Shown one piece after another: positions 1-11,434 of a DNA stretch of 64,000 nt; within the stretch, counting starts at the first letter, position 1; the number at the start of each line of letters is the position of its first letter. The notes beneath the pieces are model-generated. The model ran no database searches. It was not told where the DNA came from and saw nothing but the letters and a program-made list of their open reading frames with translations. The stretch is from positions 66,852,001-66,916,000 of the forward strand of contig JASDFA010000006.1 in assembly GCA_035772735.1 (NCBI GenBank), read 5' to 3'. Source of the stretch: Datura wrightii (lineage: Eukaryota; Streptophyta; Magnoliopsida; Solanales; Solanaceae). Both the position numbers and the translations under genes were made by a program.

Positions 1-792
1 TGATATCACCTAATGCACGTCCCTTGCTTGGCAAGCCTGGGAAGGCTCTACCCACTTGAGCGAGATAGTTGGGGCATCATGTAAGGCTCTATCATGATGG
101 TGTCGGTTATGAAGAGTCCTCCCATTATTCCACATGGTTTTTTATGCATTGTTATGTTATTTTGGATCAAGTTATGATTTGTAAAGTTTCTCTTATGACT
201 ATGATAATGAAGGAATTACGAATGTTTTGAAAACCTTGAGCCTTATGTTGCATTATGATATTTATGTTATGAGCATGTTGTTCTACTCTCATGATTTCTT
301 ATGAACTTTTATGTAATTTATATGTCCATTTTAATTACCTTGCATACTCGGTACATTCCACGTACTAACCGCATATTCTATGCTGTATCATTTCATGATA
401 TAGGCTCTGACCTTCAGACCCAGCATCGTCATTAACTCATTCTCGGAGCTAGCATCCAGCTCATTGGTGAGTCCTCATTCTCCGAGGACCAGCTGATATC
501 AGTATCTCTTTATGTTCAGTTTTCTAGACTTGTCGGGTTAGTTGGGGGTGTTGTCTCATCAACCCATCAGATATGCTAGAGGCTTTCAGACTATGTATAG
601 TATTCAGCTGTCATGTATGAAGTACGATTCGTTTCCTATGTTATGTCATGATTATGCTTCCGCTATGATACTATGCTAAGTATTCCGCTTTATTGATTGA
701 GTTAGATGTATGTTCATGCCATGGATCGACTTGGACTCTCTTGGGGCTCCTTGTCCTGTGTTGTTATCCGAGACTATGTTCGGGTCTTGACA
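1..792 (+). repeat. 3' part of a long Ty3/gypsy LTR
   Basis: The segment matches, by eye, the reverse complement of the 3' half of the element B LTRs: the run of pre-terminal motifs, the block resembling GTCGACTTGG near 728, and the terminal GTCTTGACA ending at 792. The LTR start lies outside the window. No primer-binding site follows 792; the next bases (TTGTATTACT) are unrelated. It is therefore a solo LTR, or the 3' LTR of a + strand element lying to the left. No coding sequence. Confidence 0.75.
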
Positions 793-1280
793 TTGTATTA
801 CTAAAATTATTCTGAACTTCAGACAACATATAATGCAACAAAGTACCAGGCCTTTTGGAAATCTTCACCAACATAAAATCCCCAAAAGGTCGTTGCATCA
901 ATATGTTCAACTGAACAGGCTGTTGAAACTTCTCATCCCTTCTCCAAAAATTATTACATGGAGACTAATCGATGGGAGAAATATAATAAGGAGGAGTACC
1001 CATTATTGATAACACTGTGAAAAATCACAACAAACAAACAAATAAAATTAATAACAAAACGACATTGATGTAGTTGATAAAGTGTTGGGAATATCGACTA
1101 TATAGAGAAGTGAAAATAAAACTTGAATAATACTCATAGCCCTAATAGAAAAACTCATATTCTAATGGATTCGAAACAGAGACTTCCAATCAGCAAACAA
1201 AGACTAAGATCTTCACAGAAGGATTTCTTCGATGTTAGACTCAATGGAATAAAATGATTACTGTTGGAAAAATTATATTT
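793..1280. other. Non-coding AT-rich stretch
   Basis: No ORF of note, no terminal repeats and no recognisable element. It lies between the LTR end at 792 and the degenerate tandem repeat. Confidence 0.5.
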
Positions 1281-2230
1281 AAGACAAAAAGAGTGATGGA
1301 CTAATAAGACAAAATATATTATTATATAAATATATATTATGTCTGACTGACTAAAATTTTATATATATTTAAAAAAAAATAAAAAATTTTACCCGCAAAT
1401 CTACCTGGAATAGACACAAGTTTCCAATGAGGCACGAATTTAGTATATAGGCACAACTAGAAAAAGGTAAAAACTCTAGAACTTACGCATTATGCAACAA
1501 TTTGTGGCTTTTGCGAGATGATTTTCTATACTTTTTCTAAGCATAACTATGTGCATTTCATAGTAACCCGGATAGTGCCTATTGGGCATGATTTATTTCT
1601 TCGTTATTTTTTTAATTCAATAACTTGTGTTGATTATATAGCACAATTGCAAAAATACAAAAAAAGTTTTATCTAAAAAATGCCTGAATAGGCATAATTT
1701 GACAAAAAGATAAAAAAATGATACCTGACTGACTAAAATTGGATATATATATATATATATATATATATATTCCAAAAAAAAAACAAAAAAAGTTTTATCG
1801 AAAAGTCTATCTAAAATCGGCACAATTTGCCAATGAAGCATAGTTTCAGAACTGTTACACATGAAAAAAGTTTCGTTCGGGAAGACACGAATTTAATATA
1901 TAGGTACAGTTAGAAAAAGGTAAAAACTCTAGAACTTACTCCTTCTGCCACAATTTGTGACTTTTGTGACATGATTTCCTATACCTTTTTCTAAGCATAA
2001 CTGGGTGCATTACATAAGTTAGATATTTCTTCAAAACTTATAACCCATATTGCGCCTTTTGGGCATAATTTGACAAAGGTATACTTCCGTAAGTCTTACA
2101 CATGAAAAACTTACATTTGAAAAGACACGAATTTAATATAAACAATTATCCCTGACTGATTAAAACTTAGGTATAGGCACAATTTCGAAAAAATTCATAT
2201 ATTACATAGCTATACCTTAAAAAGGCAAAA
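1281..2230. repeat. Degenerate tandem repeat, about 2.5 copies
   Basis: A unit of roughly 400 bp recurs. Each copy starts near the phrase CTGACTGACTAAAAT (about 1337 and 1724; CTGACTGATTAAAAC near 2152). It continues with a homopolymer-A stretch, GACACGAATTTA or close to it, GGTAAAAACTCTAGAACTTA (1464, 1919), a TTTGTGRCTTTTG block, and a GGGCATAATTT or GGGCATGATTT end (1586, 2064). The third copy is partial. The copies are diverged and have indels. No coding capacity. I do not recognise the family. Confidence 0.65.
1743..1770. repeat. (AT)14 microsatellite
   Basis: Uninterrupted AT dinucleotide run inside the second copy of the tandem repeat. Confidence 0.95.
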
Positions 2231-2409
2231 ATTGACAAAACATCGCACAAGAATTATGCTTGGAACCGACACGAACTGATATACACTCATTACTGAACAT
2301 GTTTTTCATTTACACTTGCAATTTTTTTCTGTCTTTTTTTTTACGAAAAAAAGTAAAAAAAATAATCCATATCTTTTTAAATGCAAAAAATATCTCCTGC
2401 TCCCCATAT

Positions 2410-4059
2410 TTAGCATCCCCTTTTTTCTTCTAGTGTTTCATAACTAGATCCTATCTTCCACACAGTGGCGGAGACAGAATTTTTATCAAGGGGGTTCAAC
2501 ATATGAATAAGTAACACATGAAGTCGTAAAGATTGCACAAAGATAAATGGGGCGGGGCGGGGCGCAAAGGGAAAGATTAACCTTAACCTGCTAAAATTTA
2601 GCTAGTCTTGTCATGCCCTTATTTAATATTTTTTTCTACTTTGACCCTGCTACATCAAACCTTTTTAAAAAAAATTTTGCACTTCTTTTTCTTTTTATTT
2701 GCAAGTCTACTTTATTTTGAGTTTATTTATTTATTTTTTCCTTCGAATTATTATCCCTTTAAATAAATATATATTATCTTTTAAAATAACCAAAATTCTT
2801 ATACGGAAAGATACTGCTATGATTTATGAATTACGAATGAGAGAAAAACAGGAACAAAATAATAAGAATCTAAATGTAATTTCTAATTTTTGGGAAAATA
2901 TAGAGAATATACTTATAAAAGTGATAGTATTTAGTTTAAATATACTATATTAATTATAAAAATATACTATTATTAAAATAATTTAAAAATTATGACATTA
3001 ATATAAATATATTTTTATAAGAGAGTTGCAAGACTACAATGTAAAAGACAATTGTATATATTTGGGCCTTGCGCATACAAAGTTGAGTTGAAGTTAAACT
3101 AAATAAAAAGAGAAAACACAATAGCAAGTAGGAATCGAACACGCGATCTCAAAGAAAAATTGAACCCCCTTGACCTCTGAGTCATGCTTATAAGTAGTGT
3201 CAAGGGGGTTTATTATAATGTATATATATGTAAAATCAAATTTTGACCTTATAAATAGAACTATTTTCCGGCGAAGGGGGTTCGGGTGAACCCCCTCGCG
3301 CCTACGTAGCTCCGCCCCTACTTCCACATGGAGTGTTGCCAAAGATTAGCAGCCAAATTCTTCCTGAATTGAGGAATATCATTGACAATGCATTTCTCAA
3401 TTGACTCTCCTTCCATGATTGGCTTTATAAACTTTAAGATGAACAAGCCACAATCAATCTTTAATTTAAAAAATAAATTAACATGTCAATTAAAGAATAA
3501 CAAAAAGAAGAAGCATAACATTACTGATTTAACTACATACTCATTTGTCTGTTTGGGCACTTTTGTCTTCCATATAATCATAAATTTATCTACATAATCG
3601 CCATAAGATGGATGATCAGTTGTAAATGACATTGCCTTCAACATTTCTAGAATAAGTATGACAAATTTTTTAATATAGTTGATTGAATCATTCCTATCCT
3701 AATAGGAATCATAGACATCAATTACTTTCTTGTCCAAATTTTCCACATAAAGAAAGTAATGTGTTGATGTTGACTCTTCATATAATTTGGGGAGACGCAT
3801 TTGCATAAGAACTATGTCAACCTTTGACCACGGGATAAGACATGAACCTGCAAGGCCTTTCATATAATTACAAAAGAAATCGCAGGATGTATCGCTTAAA
3901 AACCAACATATTTCATTGTTAGTGGAGTATTCGGTGTATGCATGGTCAACTAATCCATTGAAGACCAAATCTGTCACTGCGCACTTTGATTTTATAAAAT
4001 ACTCATTGATGTGGTAATAGTATTTCTTTCTTAAATAGTAGACACACACATCAAGGTGC
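2410..4059 (-). pseudogene. Ulp1-like catalytic domain exons
   Basis: The acceptor AG at 4058-4059 opens an exon beginning HLDVCVYYLRKK, a phrase typical of plant Ulp1-like proteins. The catalytic His is in STHYFLYVENLDKK (about 3760) and the Asp in VYDSY (about 3705). A TAG stop follows directly at 3699-3701, but the same frame continues beyond it to a donor at 3524. After a roughly 66-nt intron (acceptor AG at 3459-3460) comes IDCGLFILKF, with the catalytic Cys codon at 3450-3452. The frame runs on to 3321, is interrupted by the hAT-type element, resumes at 2454 and stops with TAA at 2410-2412. His, Asp and Cys are all present, so the damage is one nonsense codon plus the insertion. Confidence 0.75.
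2463..3320. mobile_element. Non-autonomous hAT-type element, 858 bp
   Basis: The ends are CAGTGGCGGAG at 2463 and, inverted, TAGGGGCGGAG at 3320; both fit the hAT terminal pattern YARNG. The sequence CTTCCACA stands on both sides (2455-2462 and 3321-3328), an 8-bp target duplication as hAT elements make. The interior is AT-rich, with no transposase frame. It holds further GGGGTTC/GAACCCC inverted stretches and a TCAAGGGGG motif near both ends. Removing one duplication copy restores the reading frame of the Ulp1-like exon. Confidence 0.85.
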
Positions 4060-4184
4060 TGCAAAAATAGACATAAAAAATTATCACAACATTGCCGAGA
4101 TAAAAAATTCAAAGTAATGAATCAATGTGTTTTTGAAAAAATATAATAGAACATCAAAACTACAAGGAAGAAGAACACACATAC

Positions 4185-4222
4185 ATCATCAGAGAAGTCG
4201 GACTTCACATTAGCAAGTTCTC
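4185..4222 (-). pseudogene. Short exon of the Ulp1-like gene
   Basis: Between an AG acceptor and a GTATGT donor on the minus strand, the bases read RELANVKSDFSDD. This joins naturally to HLDVCVYYLRKK of the next exon. The placement rests only on splice-like sites and family resemblance. Confidence 0.45.
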
Positions 4223-4653
4223 TGAAAAATAATTTATCCTATATAAGACTTGCCAACTTCAGTTGTTTTCCCTTAACAGTTGCGGAGTTGTGAACTCATC
4301 GCATGAATTTGATCAAGATATTAGGATCACTTTTCAAATAGTGAAATGGACGTTGTCCAACAAATTTTCCAGATTTCCAATTTTGACCTGCTTTCTTTTT
4401 AACATTTGGATCTCTGTAAGGAGACATCAACTATATGCTAGAATATCCAACACATTTAGATGAGATCAATGGTTCCTCGTTAATTGACATTTTTTTGTTT
4501 GTGCGGGATTTCTTTTTCTTTTCTGGTCAATTTCTGCTTATTCTTTTTTTGATCACGGATTGCACCAATTGTTCCTGTTTGATCAATAGCCTGCACTTGT
4601 TGTTCTTTCTGTACATCATAAATCACTACTTGTATAGACTTTCCAGACTCCAT

Positions 4654-5124
4654 CTAAGAATGATCATGAACAACTTGGTGTTCCTCCTCAATAGGAGTAA
4701 ATGGCTCAGGAACTTGTTTGTTTACTTCTTGTACAGACTTCAAAATGTGAGATTGAGTCTGTGCTTCAGGAATGATTAGATGTTGCTCCTCCAAAGAAGT
4801 AACTGGGTCATGAACTTTGTTGTTCAATTCTTCTATAGACTTTGCAAGTTTAAATTGTGTCTGTGCATTAGGAACGACTTGGTGGTCCTCCTCCAAAAGA
4901 GTAGCTGACTCAGGATCTTCGTAGTTTAATTTTTGTTCAGACTTCACAATGTCAGGCTGAGTTTGTGCTTCAGGAATGACTGCTTGTTGGTCCTCCACAG
5001 AAGTAACTGGGTCATGAACTTTCTTATTGGAATCATTTTTATCAAACAAAAGTGACGATTCAACAGAAATTAGATCATCAATGACAGATAGAGTTTTTCT
5101 TCTCTTTGGCCTTCGTTCATACAC
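4654..5124 (-). pseudogene. Acidic repeat region of the Ulp1-like gene
   Basis: An open frame of 156 codons starts with a basic stretch (RRPKRRKT). It then has about 3.6 copies of a 34-residue unit whose core reads VIPEAQTQ or VVPNAQTQ, followed by KS-x2-E/Q-x2-N and by HDPVTS or PEPFTP with an acidic run. The units are diverged. The frame lies between the middle exons and the catalytic exons and probably forms a disordered linker. No function can be assigned. Confidence 0.55.
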
Positions 5125-5237
5125 CAGAACACCAGCATCAGACTAAAAACAATACACACACATACAATTAATAAAAAAGAGTTTACTAAATTGAATTGAA
5201 AAATAACACAATTCTGTCTGCTTTATAAGAAGTTAGA

Positions 5238-5936
5238 CTATCTATTCTCTAAGATCAGGAGTAAGAAAATAATCTTCCTGTGAAGCACGTTGTGCAATTG
5301 TGCTTTGGTCCAGTGGTGTGCTGATAGGTTGTTCAGGCTGGAGATACTCATTAAGACAATCAGCACGTACTCCTTTCGCAATATGCTGATTACTTTGTCC
5401 ATCAACTTCTTTGCAATTAAGTGTTTATCTTTAGAACAAAACTCAACTCCTTCTTCTATGCTCAACCTCCTTGCAATGCTATTTGAGGTGGAAACACCGA
5501 TGTCTTGTTGCTTGTCATTATTTCAAACAGTATCTCTACCACAAGAAAAGGACACAACGTCAATTGGTTGAATAGTGCCACCTCCAACATTATTTTGCTC
5601 TATTGTAATATCAAAATTAGTACTATCACCAAAATCACGAAGCACTGATTGTTCAAACATTTGGTCCTTCTCACTCATCTCTTGAGAAGTATATGCAGAC
5701 TTTTTATGTCTCCCACCAACAGAACATCTTTTCTTCTTACTGATTACCTCTACAACAGGTGAAGGAAAACAAACACCACCATATTGTACAGGAGCATCGC
5801 CATAACCACTGGCTCCTTGTGTTGAGAAGTGCATCCCTGATTTTTTCAAAATGGAAATCATATTAGTCATGCGTTTTCTCTCACGCTTCTGATTTGCTAA
5901 TATTTTGCCCAACTTAGAATTAAAATTTATTTCCAA
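5238..5936 (-). pseudogene. Middle exons of the Ulp1-like gene
   Basis: Two open frames on the minus strand (5523-5936, 137 codons; 5238-5465, 75 codons). The first has a basic, coiled-coil-like start (KILANQKRERKRM) and a basic patch ISKKKRCSVGGRHKK resembling a nuclear localisation signal. I do not recognise a domain. They are assigned to the gene by strand, spacing and absence of other explanations. Confidence 0.4.
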
Positions 5937-6164
5937 AAACTACAAAATAAAAAATACAACACATTAATAACTTGCATTAACGTAAAAAGAAAATAACTAA
6001 TAGTTATGTAATGAGAATGCATACCTTAACACGCTCTTCTTACATGGGAATATTGGCATCATTTGTAGAAAAATTTGTGTGATCTCTTCGTTATTCTCGT
6101 ATCACTTTGCTGATTCTCATGATTATTTCCTTGATTCTCTTCCACAAACTTAATTGGAAGAGTA

Positions 6165-6791
6165 TCAGCAGCAGCTTCGACATGCTATTAAAAAAAATAA
6201 GAAAAACAAATTGATAATCAAAAAAATAAAATGAAAAAGCAAAAATTGGGAACACTTAAAATAACTACAAAAACAGCAGTTGAAAAATATCATTATATTT
6301 TGTGTCTGCTGACTAGATAGAAATATTTTCTTCAGTATCTCGTATTGTGGAGTTCTAGTAATCTTATAGGAGAGCATCAAAGGTTCCCTGATAGGACCAT
6401 GAATTTCCATATTCTTTGAATGGTACTCTTCAAAAATATGAATAACCCAATGAAGAAATCCAAAAGTGGAATATGGTTTTTGCCGTATTATTTTCCCATT
6501 GATAAGAACACCCTTCGGAGATGTCAAAAGCTCATTAAAGAAATCATCTCCCCGGTTGAACTGCCGGAACAACCCAATGTGCTCCAAAAAACTAATATAA
6601 GTCCACTTAAGAATCTTTTCATCCGAACCACCGAATAAAACATGCCCAAGAAGGTACATCTCAGCTACCACAACAAAGTCAATATCTGATTCAATAATTA
6701 GTCCCCCGCTATGAAACTTTTAAAGAACGTACTTAATTTCTTCATAGTAATACTTTTTCTTCCACTGACATCATTGAAAAACTTCTTCAAT
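6165..6791 (-). pseudogene. N-terminal DUF1985-like part, truncated
   Basis: The frame from 6671 reads VVAEMYLLGHVLFGGSDEK and on to FLEHIGLFRQFNRG. This is the hydrophobic pattern seen N-terminal of Ulp1 in plant DUF1985-Ulp1 proteins (family knowledge, not a search). Upstream, 6700-6785 reads FFNDVSGRKSITMKKL in another frame, so there is a frameshift or an unrecognised splice near 6700. The LTR of element C begins at 6792 and removes everything further 5'. Confidence 0.5.
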
Positions 6792-9159
6792 TGTCATGAC
6801 TTGAGTCTATACCCTAGACGGAACACGGTACTTGATGCCACAAGTAGCCCCAAGCTAACCCATGATCTATCATTACACCGATAAACTGAGTAAACATAAG
6901 TGGAAGCTTTATAACAATATAAATCATTCAAGAAAATATACCGGTTTTATAAAGTCAATATATCTGAAATAATATTGAATAATTATGTCTGAAAGACACT
7001 ACTAACTGATGAGTTGCTGGGATAAGCCCCAAACTAACTCTAAAATTTGACTGAAAGAAACTAGCCGAAATACAAATTTCGTCCTCAGAAGATGAAGACT
7101 CACCAAACACTGCTGCTGATATCATTTGAGGAAATTACTGATGATGCTGGGACTGAACAGTACTGCTCATATCGTCTGAGGGAATTACTGAAGAAGTTGG
7201 AATTGAGAACCTGCACCTGTATCATGATATGATAAAACATGGAAAGTATGCGTTAGTATTTTGAATGTACTGAGTAAGTGAGAGATAAAATAAGCATGAT
7301 GAAATAAATAATTGAACTGAAATATATGAAATGACCAATTGAATACTATAAACTGATAGAAATTGAACTATAACTGATATGGTCAATATCGACCCAGGAT
7401 GACGGTCATAAACATGTCCTGGAATTGAGATACTAAGCAGAGCTACACTGAACTGAACTGAGACTGCACTGACAAGTGGGAGACTCTATAACCGACATTT
7501 AACCACGTGAGCTAAACGTGGAGTTCGATGTATATGCCCCATCGATAGGACCCAATATACCTTGCCAGGGTATAAAGGCATGAACTGTGAAATAACTGTC
7601 TGGGACTATTTGGCTAAAAAAACTTACGGTGGCAACGTAGTTCTGGGAACCTTGGTGCGCTGGAACCCCGGTCTGCTTGGTGCTAAGTCCTACTCCTACT
7701 GAATAGTCCTAGTCTTACTACTAAGCTGATAGCTCAAAGCTGAGGCCCAAGACTAAGTCAGAGATACTTATCTGGAAGTACCCTGAGAGTCTTACTGGAC
7801 CAAATAACTGTAACTAGTGTTCTAAGGCTTGCCAGAGCTGTTTATCTGGAAGCATCGTAGTCATCTAGAGAACAAACTGAAACTGATACTGGTAGTTCCC
7901 AGACTAGTCAAAGCTACTTACTTGGAAGCATCATAACCATCTAAAGGACTAATTGATAACTGATAATTGGGATGCATTACTGACACCTCAAGAACTGACT
8001 ATAGTCAAATCGATCAACTGACATTACTAAAAGATATTGAGATACTAACATTTTGACTAAGACTGAACTAGCATGTAACTGACTGAGAATTCATGCAATA
8101 GTAGTAACATAGAATTTCCAATACTAACAAAGTCAAGCAACATTAATGTCTGATCAACTATGCAAGACCCAAATTACTGTATTCAAGATCTAGGGCTAAA
8201 ATCATTTTATAAGAAACAAGTATCAACACGATCACTAAGTAGTGGAAATATAACAACAAATAATATGAACAACATTCCACATGAATTAATCAGAATTTGA
8301 CTGAAAATTTTCTCCAATTCAAAATCTCAGGGCTAGAACTGATAGGATAATATGGAAGGGTTTTGGGACACAAGGAAAGAACAATTTTCTTGTTGAATTC
8401 CCACATACTTGGTGAAGGATTCCTGTAGAAAACCCTTGAGAATTTGAGAAGAAAAAGTCAAAATCCTTGCCCTACTCTGCTTCCTGACTGAGTCTTTACG
8501 TTCTGACTTTGATGGAATGAGAGGAATGACGAGTGAACGTCGATTACCTCTCTAAATCCCCTGAATATAACCCAAAATGTCGTATTTTAAAGTCTAGGAG
8601 TTTAGGATATTATGGAAAAGCCCTTAAAATTTTGTAGGAAAATGACACTGCTAGTCCTAACGAGGGACTGTATGAGTCATTACTTAAGGGATGACTTGTT
8701 ACATATCCCGTCGTCAACATTGGGAGACCTCATCCTGTCAGTCACCACGAGGGACACCACAACTCGTGGTGTACCTAACGACTCGTGGTGACAAGTCCTG
8801 ATGATCACTACCAAAAATTCAATATCTAACACAAACTCCTAACCATGACCAACTCCAAGAGTCATGGAGTAACTTCATGACTCGTGGATGCCTCTCGTGG
8901 CATCTCCAGGGATTCCACCTCCAACCCTTGACATAACTCACTTGACGAGTCATTTCCCTGACCATGAATCATTGCCTCTCTCGTGCTCACCTCCTGACCA
9001 TAATTTCCTGCCAATCCTCCCCTCACTTCACAAGTCACTCCACGACTGGTGGAGTACTTCACGGGTCAGTGGACGAGTCGTCCTGTGATCTGGTGTAAAA
9101 TTTGCTGTTTTCTCCATTTGAATCCCCGGGCCTGATCTTAGGGATTTCGGGGTATTACA
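6792..9159 (-). repeat. 3' LTR of element C, 2368 bp
   Basis: The ends are TGTCATGAC at 6792 and ...GGTATTACA at 9159, so in sense it begins TGTAATACC and ends GTCATGACA. It aligns by eye with 24204-25891 over its first 1.7 kb. A cluster of degenerate ACGAGTCGT/CACGAGTCGTGG palindromes at about 8690-9090 lies in U3 near the sense 5' end. Confidence 0.9.
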
Positions 9160-9173
9160 ATATCTCCCCTTGG
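9160..9173 (-). other. Polypurine tract of element C
   Basis: Directly inside the 3' LTR, the minus strand reads CCAAGGGGAGATAT. This is purine-rich and in the place where plus-strand DNA synthesis would be primed. Confidence 0.65.
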
Positions 9174-9383
9174 AAATATTCATCCTCAAATGTGGGTAAA
9201 CACACTGAAAAGCTAGGTAAAGCAATTGTCATATCAAATACTGAAAATCTAAAGCTAAAAACTGATGGAGTGACCGACTCCGGACTGAATTACATGACTG
9301 AACTGAATTCAAGAACCTCACATACAATTTATGACATGAAAGAAACTAGGGCTCATGAACTGAACATGAAACTGAATAGAGTA

Positions 9384-10690
9384 CTAGGGAGGAATTTTAT
9401 ACCTGATTGAAGCGGAAATTGAAGGGAATAAATGGGGATATTTTTCCATCATGTCTGCTTCTGCCTCCCATGTGGCTCCCTCAACTAGTTGGTTCCTCCA
9501 CATGAGTTTTACCGAAGCGACTTCCTTGTTCCTCGGCTTACGAACCTGATGGTCTAGGATCTGGACTGGGAATTCTTCGTAAGAGAGGCTATCCTTCACT
9601 CCCACACTGTCTAATGGCACAACTGAGCTCAAATCACCGATGCACTTCTTCAATAGTGACACATGGAACACTGGGTGCACAGACGCTAACTCTGAAGGTA
9701 ATTCTAACTCATAGGCCACACTGCTAATTCGCCTCTGAATCCTATAGGGTCCTTTATACCTCGGACTTAGTTTTCCTTTATTTCCAAACCTCATCACCCC
9801 TTTCATGGGTGAAATTTTCAGATAAACCCAATCATCTACAGAAAATTATAGATCTCTCCTCCTTACATTAGCATATAGTTTCTGCCGGCTCTAAGCTGTT
9901 TTCAACCTTTCTCTGATCAATTGCACTTTCTACATAGCTTTATGAACCGAGTTTGGTCCTATCAAGTTAGCTTCGCAAACTTCAAACTGCCTTATAGGAG
10001 ACCTAAACCTCCTACCATATAATGACTCAAATAGGGCCATCTGAATACTAGAATGGTAGCTGTTGTTGTATGCAAACTCGATGAGAGGTAAGTGATCATC
10101 CCAACTGCCCTTGAAGTCGATCACATAAGCTCTCAGCATATCTTCTAAGGTCTGAATAGTCTGCTCAGCTTGTCCATCTGTCTGAGGGTGGAAAACAGTG
10201 CTTAGTTTGACTTGAGTGTCGAGTCCTTTCTAAAATGACTTCCAGAAATGCAAGGTGAACTGGGTACCTCTATTTGAAATAATGGACAAGGGAACTCCAT
10301 ATAGTCTGACCAACTACTGGATGTACAGTCTAGCATAATCCTCATCTAAGTCTATCATTTTAATTGGGAGGAAATGTGCTGACTTGGTCATCCAATCGAT
10401 TATCACTCAAATTGAATCATGCTGCCGATGAGTACGAGGTAGACCTGTAATAAAGTCCATATTCACTTCTTCCCACTTCCACGTGGGTATGCCGATATCT
10501 TGAGTCATATCCCCAGGTCTCTGATTTTCCATCTTAACCTGCTGGTAGTTCGGGCACTTAGCCACAAATTCTGCAATATCTCTCTTCAGGTCGTTCCATC
10601 AGTAGATTTTCCTTAGGTCACGGTACATCTTAGTGGCACCTGGGTGGATAAAATATTTGGAGCTATGTGCTTCTGCCAGTATTTGCTGTC
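9384..10690 (-). pseudogene. Integrase with chromodomain, element C
   Basis: Joins retroelement cDNA to the host genome. In sense: degenerate zinc-finger remnants and DFITGLPRTRR with the first catalytic region (about 10400-10480), then VFHPQTDGQAEQTIQ (about 10145-10195), the core end AYNNSYHSS (9930-10139), and a C-terminal part with MRFGNKGKLSPRYKGPYRI and FHVSLLKK (9384-9806). The last 50 residues (QILDHQVRK ... VEGATWEAEADM) are the chromodomain of the Tekay/Del group. The second catalytic Asp, expected in a SDRGTQF motif, reads Asn (SNRGTQF, near 10280). With several stops this integrase is dead. Confidence 0.85.
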
Positions 10691-10699
10691 TCAAGTCAC

Positions 10700-11434
10700 C
10701 TACGTCTGATACACATAGTCTGCCCTGGTAGTGAAGCACTCTATTTCCCCCTTTGGAGAAAACCTCCACTTCTTTTCGTAAACTGCTTCTTTCAGCTTAA
10801 GCAATATGGGATCTTCATCCTGCTTTGACTTAACCTTAATAACTAACGAGGAATTTGACCCACTTTGCATTACTACTCTGCCCTCAGCTGAATCGACCAA
10901 CTGCACTCCCAACCGAGCTAATATGTGCATATCTCTTGCTAGTTCTTTTCTGCCCTCTTCAGCATGAGCAATGCTCCGCATGGACATCCTGCTTAGGGCA
11001 TCAACCACCACATTGGCCTTGCCCAGGTGGTATAACACACTCATGTCATAATTCTTCAGTAAATCTAACCACCTTCTCTGATGAAGGTTTAAATCTTTCT
11101 GACTGAACACGTACTGAAGGCTCTTATGGTCGGTGACAACATCCACGTGAACCACATAAAGATAATGCCTCCATATCTTTAACGCAAACACCACCGCTGC
11201 TAATTGAAGGTCATGAGTTAGATAGTTCTTCTCATGAACTTTGAGATGTTTGGAGGCATATGCTATCACCTTACCCTGTTGCATCAGAACACAATCGAGG
11301 CCCACTCTGGAAGCATCACAATAAACTACAAACCCATTTGTTCGTTCTGGTAAGGTCAAAATTGGAGCTGTAGTTAGTCGAGTCTTCAGCTCTTGGAAAC
11401 TCTTCTTACAAGCATTTGACCACTGAAACTTCAC
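10700..11434 (-). pseudogene. RNase H domain, element C
   Basis: An open frame of 244 codons with the Ty3/gypsy RNase H pattern: FVVYCDASRVGLDCVLMQQGK, then ELKTRLTTAPILTLPE upstream, AAVVFALKIWRHYLYVVH, DVVTDHKSLQYVF, and the end NVVVDALSRM. It degrades the RNA template in RNA-DNA hybrids. It is the least damaged part of C, but it is separated by a frame change from the reverse transcriptase part and is not an independent gene. Confidence 0.85.

Larger units (their letters stand above)
2410..6791 (-). pseudogene. Ulp1/C48 cysteine protease-like gene (DUF1985-Ulp1 type), broken
   Basis: Remains of a multi-exon gene, read from right to left. It has an N-terminal DUF1985-like part (6165-6791), charged middle exons (5523-5936, 5238-5465), a 34-residue repeat region (4654-5124), a short exon (4185-4222) and a C-terminal Ulp1 catalytic part (2410-4059). 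Such proteins are SUMO-protease-like and are often carried by plant Mutator-like transposons; here no transposase or terminal repeat is visible. The gene is cut at its 5' side by the LTR of element C at 6792. It carries one nonsense codon in the catalytic exon (3699-3701) and a frameshift near 6700, and a hAT-type element interrupts its last exon. The exon structure is my inference from splice-like sites and reading frames. Confidence 0.7.

Noticed and set aside
2699..2953. 84-codon frame inside the hAT-type element as a transposase remnant
   Set aside because: AT-rich composition with no hAT or zinc-finger motif; chance frame.
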